A DNA stretch of 6,033 nt from JAFAGX01 sp035623255 (GTDB lineage Bacteria > Acidobacteriota > Terriglobia > Terriglobales > Acidobacteriaceae). Of the stretch, positions 5,978 through 6,033 are shown in pieces (position 1 is the first letter of the stretch; every line of letters begins with the position of its first letter). The position numbers were made by a program, and so were the translations under genes. The stretch is taken from assembly GCA_035623255.1 (NCBI GenBank), contig DASPTU010000069.1, positions 1 through 6,033 of the forward strand, given 5' to 3'. Under the pieces are notes generated by a model. The model was not told the origin of the DNA. It was given only the letters and a program-made list of their open reading frames with translations, and ran no database searches.

Positions 5978-6033
5978 CTAGTCATCCACTCTGACGCGGT
6001 TAGACCCGTAGGTGTATTTCGAGATCAGTGGGG
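5978..6033 (-). CDS. possible C-terminal end of an upstream gene (partial)
   Basis: One minus-strand frame runs open from the window edge to a TAG at 5980-5978, giving 17 residues, PLISKYTYGSNRVRVDD. The other two minus frames meet stops near the edge. The peptide is hydrophilic and reads plausibly as a protein tail, but it is too short to assign. It does not look like the end of GlyQ, which might be expected upstream of glyS. If real, the gene would lie in the same direction as glyS with a 122-bp gap, enough for the separate promoter proposed there. Chance openness over 17 codons is quite possible. Confidence 0.25.
   Translation of the reverse strand, partial: PLISKYTYGSNRVRVDD

Noticed and set aside
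5908..5985. Minus-strand 25-codon open frame starting with MTSKQIPARS and overlapping the possible upstream gene end
   Set aside because: It is very short, has no clear Shine-Dalgarno and ends inside the palindrome at 5896-5913. It is not distinguishable from chance.
1..6033. Mobile element, CRISPR array, toxin-antitoxin pair or riboswitch
   Set aside because: By eye I saw no transposase-like frames, spaced direct repeats or terminal repeats beside the tRNA. The gaps (at most 178 bp) show no riboswitch-like or T-box-like fold. The tRNA 3' side is cut off by the window edge, so an attachment site there cannot be judged.

Overview
The window is an ordinary bacterial chromosomal segment of moderate GC content. 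It shows no sign of mobile DNA, CRISPR or phage. It carries a tRNA-Glu gene, an uncharacterised small gene, pyruvate phosphate dikinase (ppdK) and the glycyl-tRNA synthetase beta subunit (glyS). The style of the proteins and the glyS-ppdK pairing suggest Acidobacteriota to me, but this is an inference from general resemblance and no search was run.

Layout, left to right. Positions 3-80 (minus) are tRNA-Glu(UUC) with an encoded CCA end, read from a TTGACA-type promoter at 111-140. Diverging from it, 254-847 (plus) encodes a 197-residue acidic, Trp-rich soluble protein that I cannot assign. A 7-bp inverted repeat at 848-875 sits in the 36-bp gap between this gene and the convergent ppdK, and probably ends transcription from one or both sides. 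Positions 884-3676 (minus) are a full-length ppdK with all catalytic residues. Its Shine-Dalgarno overlaps the stop codon of glyS (3690-5855, minus), so the two form a tight glyS-ppdK operon. Upstream of glyS is about 120 bp of apparently non-coding DNA. It holds a perfect TGTGA-N6-TCACA palindrome (CRP/FNR-family type) and a -10-like element very close to the glyS ATG. The right edge may hold the last 17 codons of another minus-strand gene.

The genes fall into two functional groups. tRNA-Glu and GlyS serve translation. PpdK interconverts pyruvate and phosphoenolpyruvate at the junction of glycolysis and gluconeogenesis. The most interesting point is regulatory: the CRP-like palindrome is centred about 40-43 bp upstream of the transcription start predicted from the -10-like box. 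That is the class II activator position, and it could place a synthetase/PPDK operon under a global CRP/FNR-type regulator. I found no clear evidence of a new multi-gene system.
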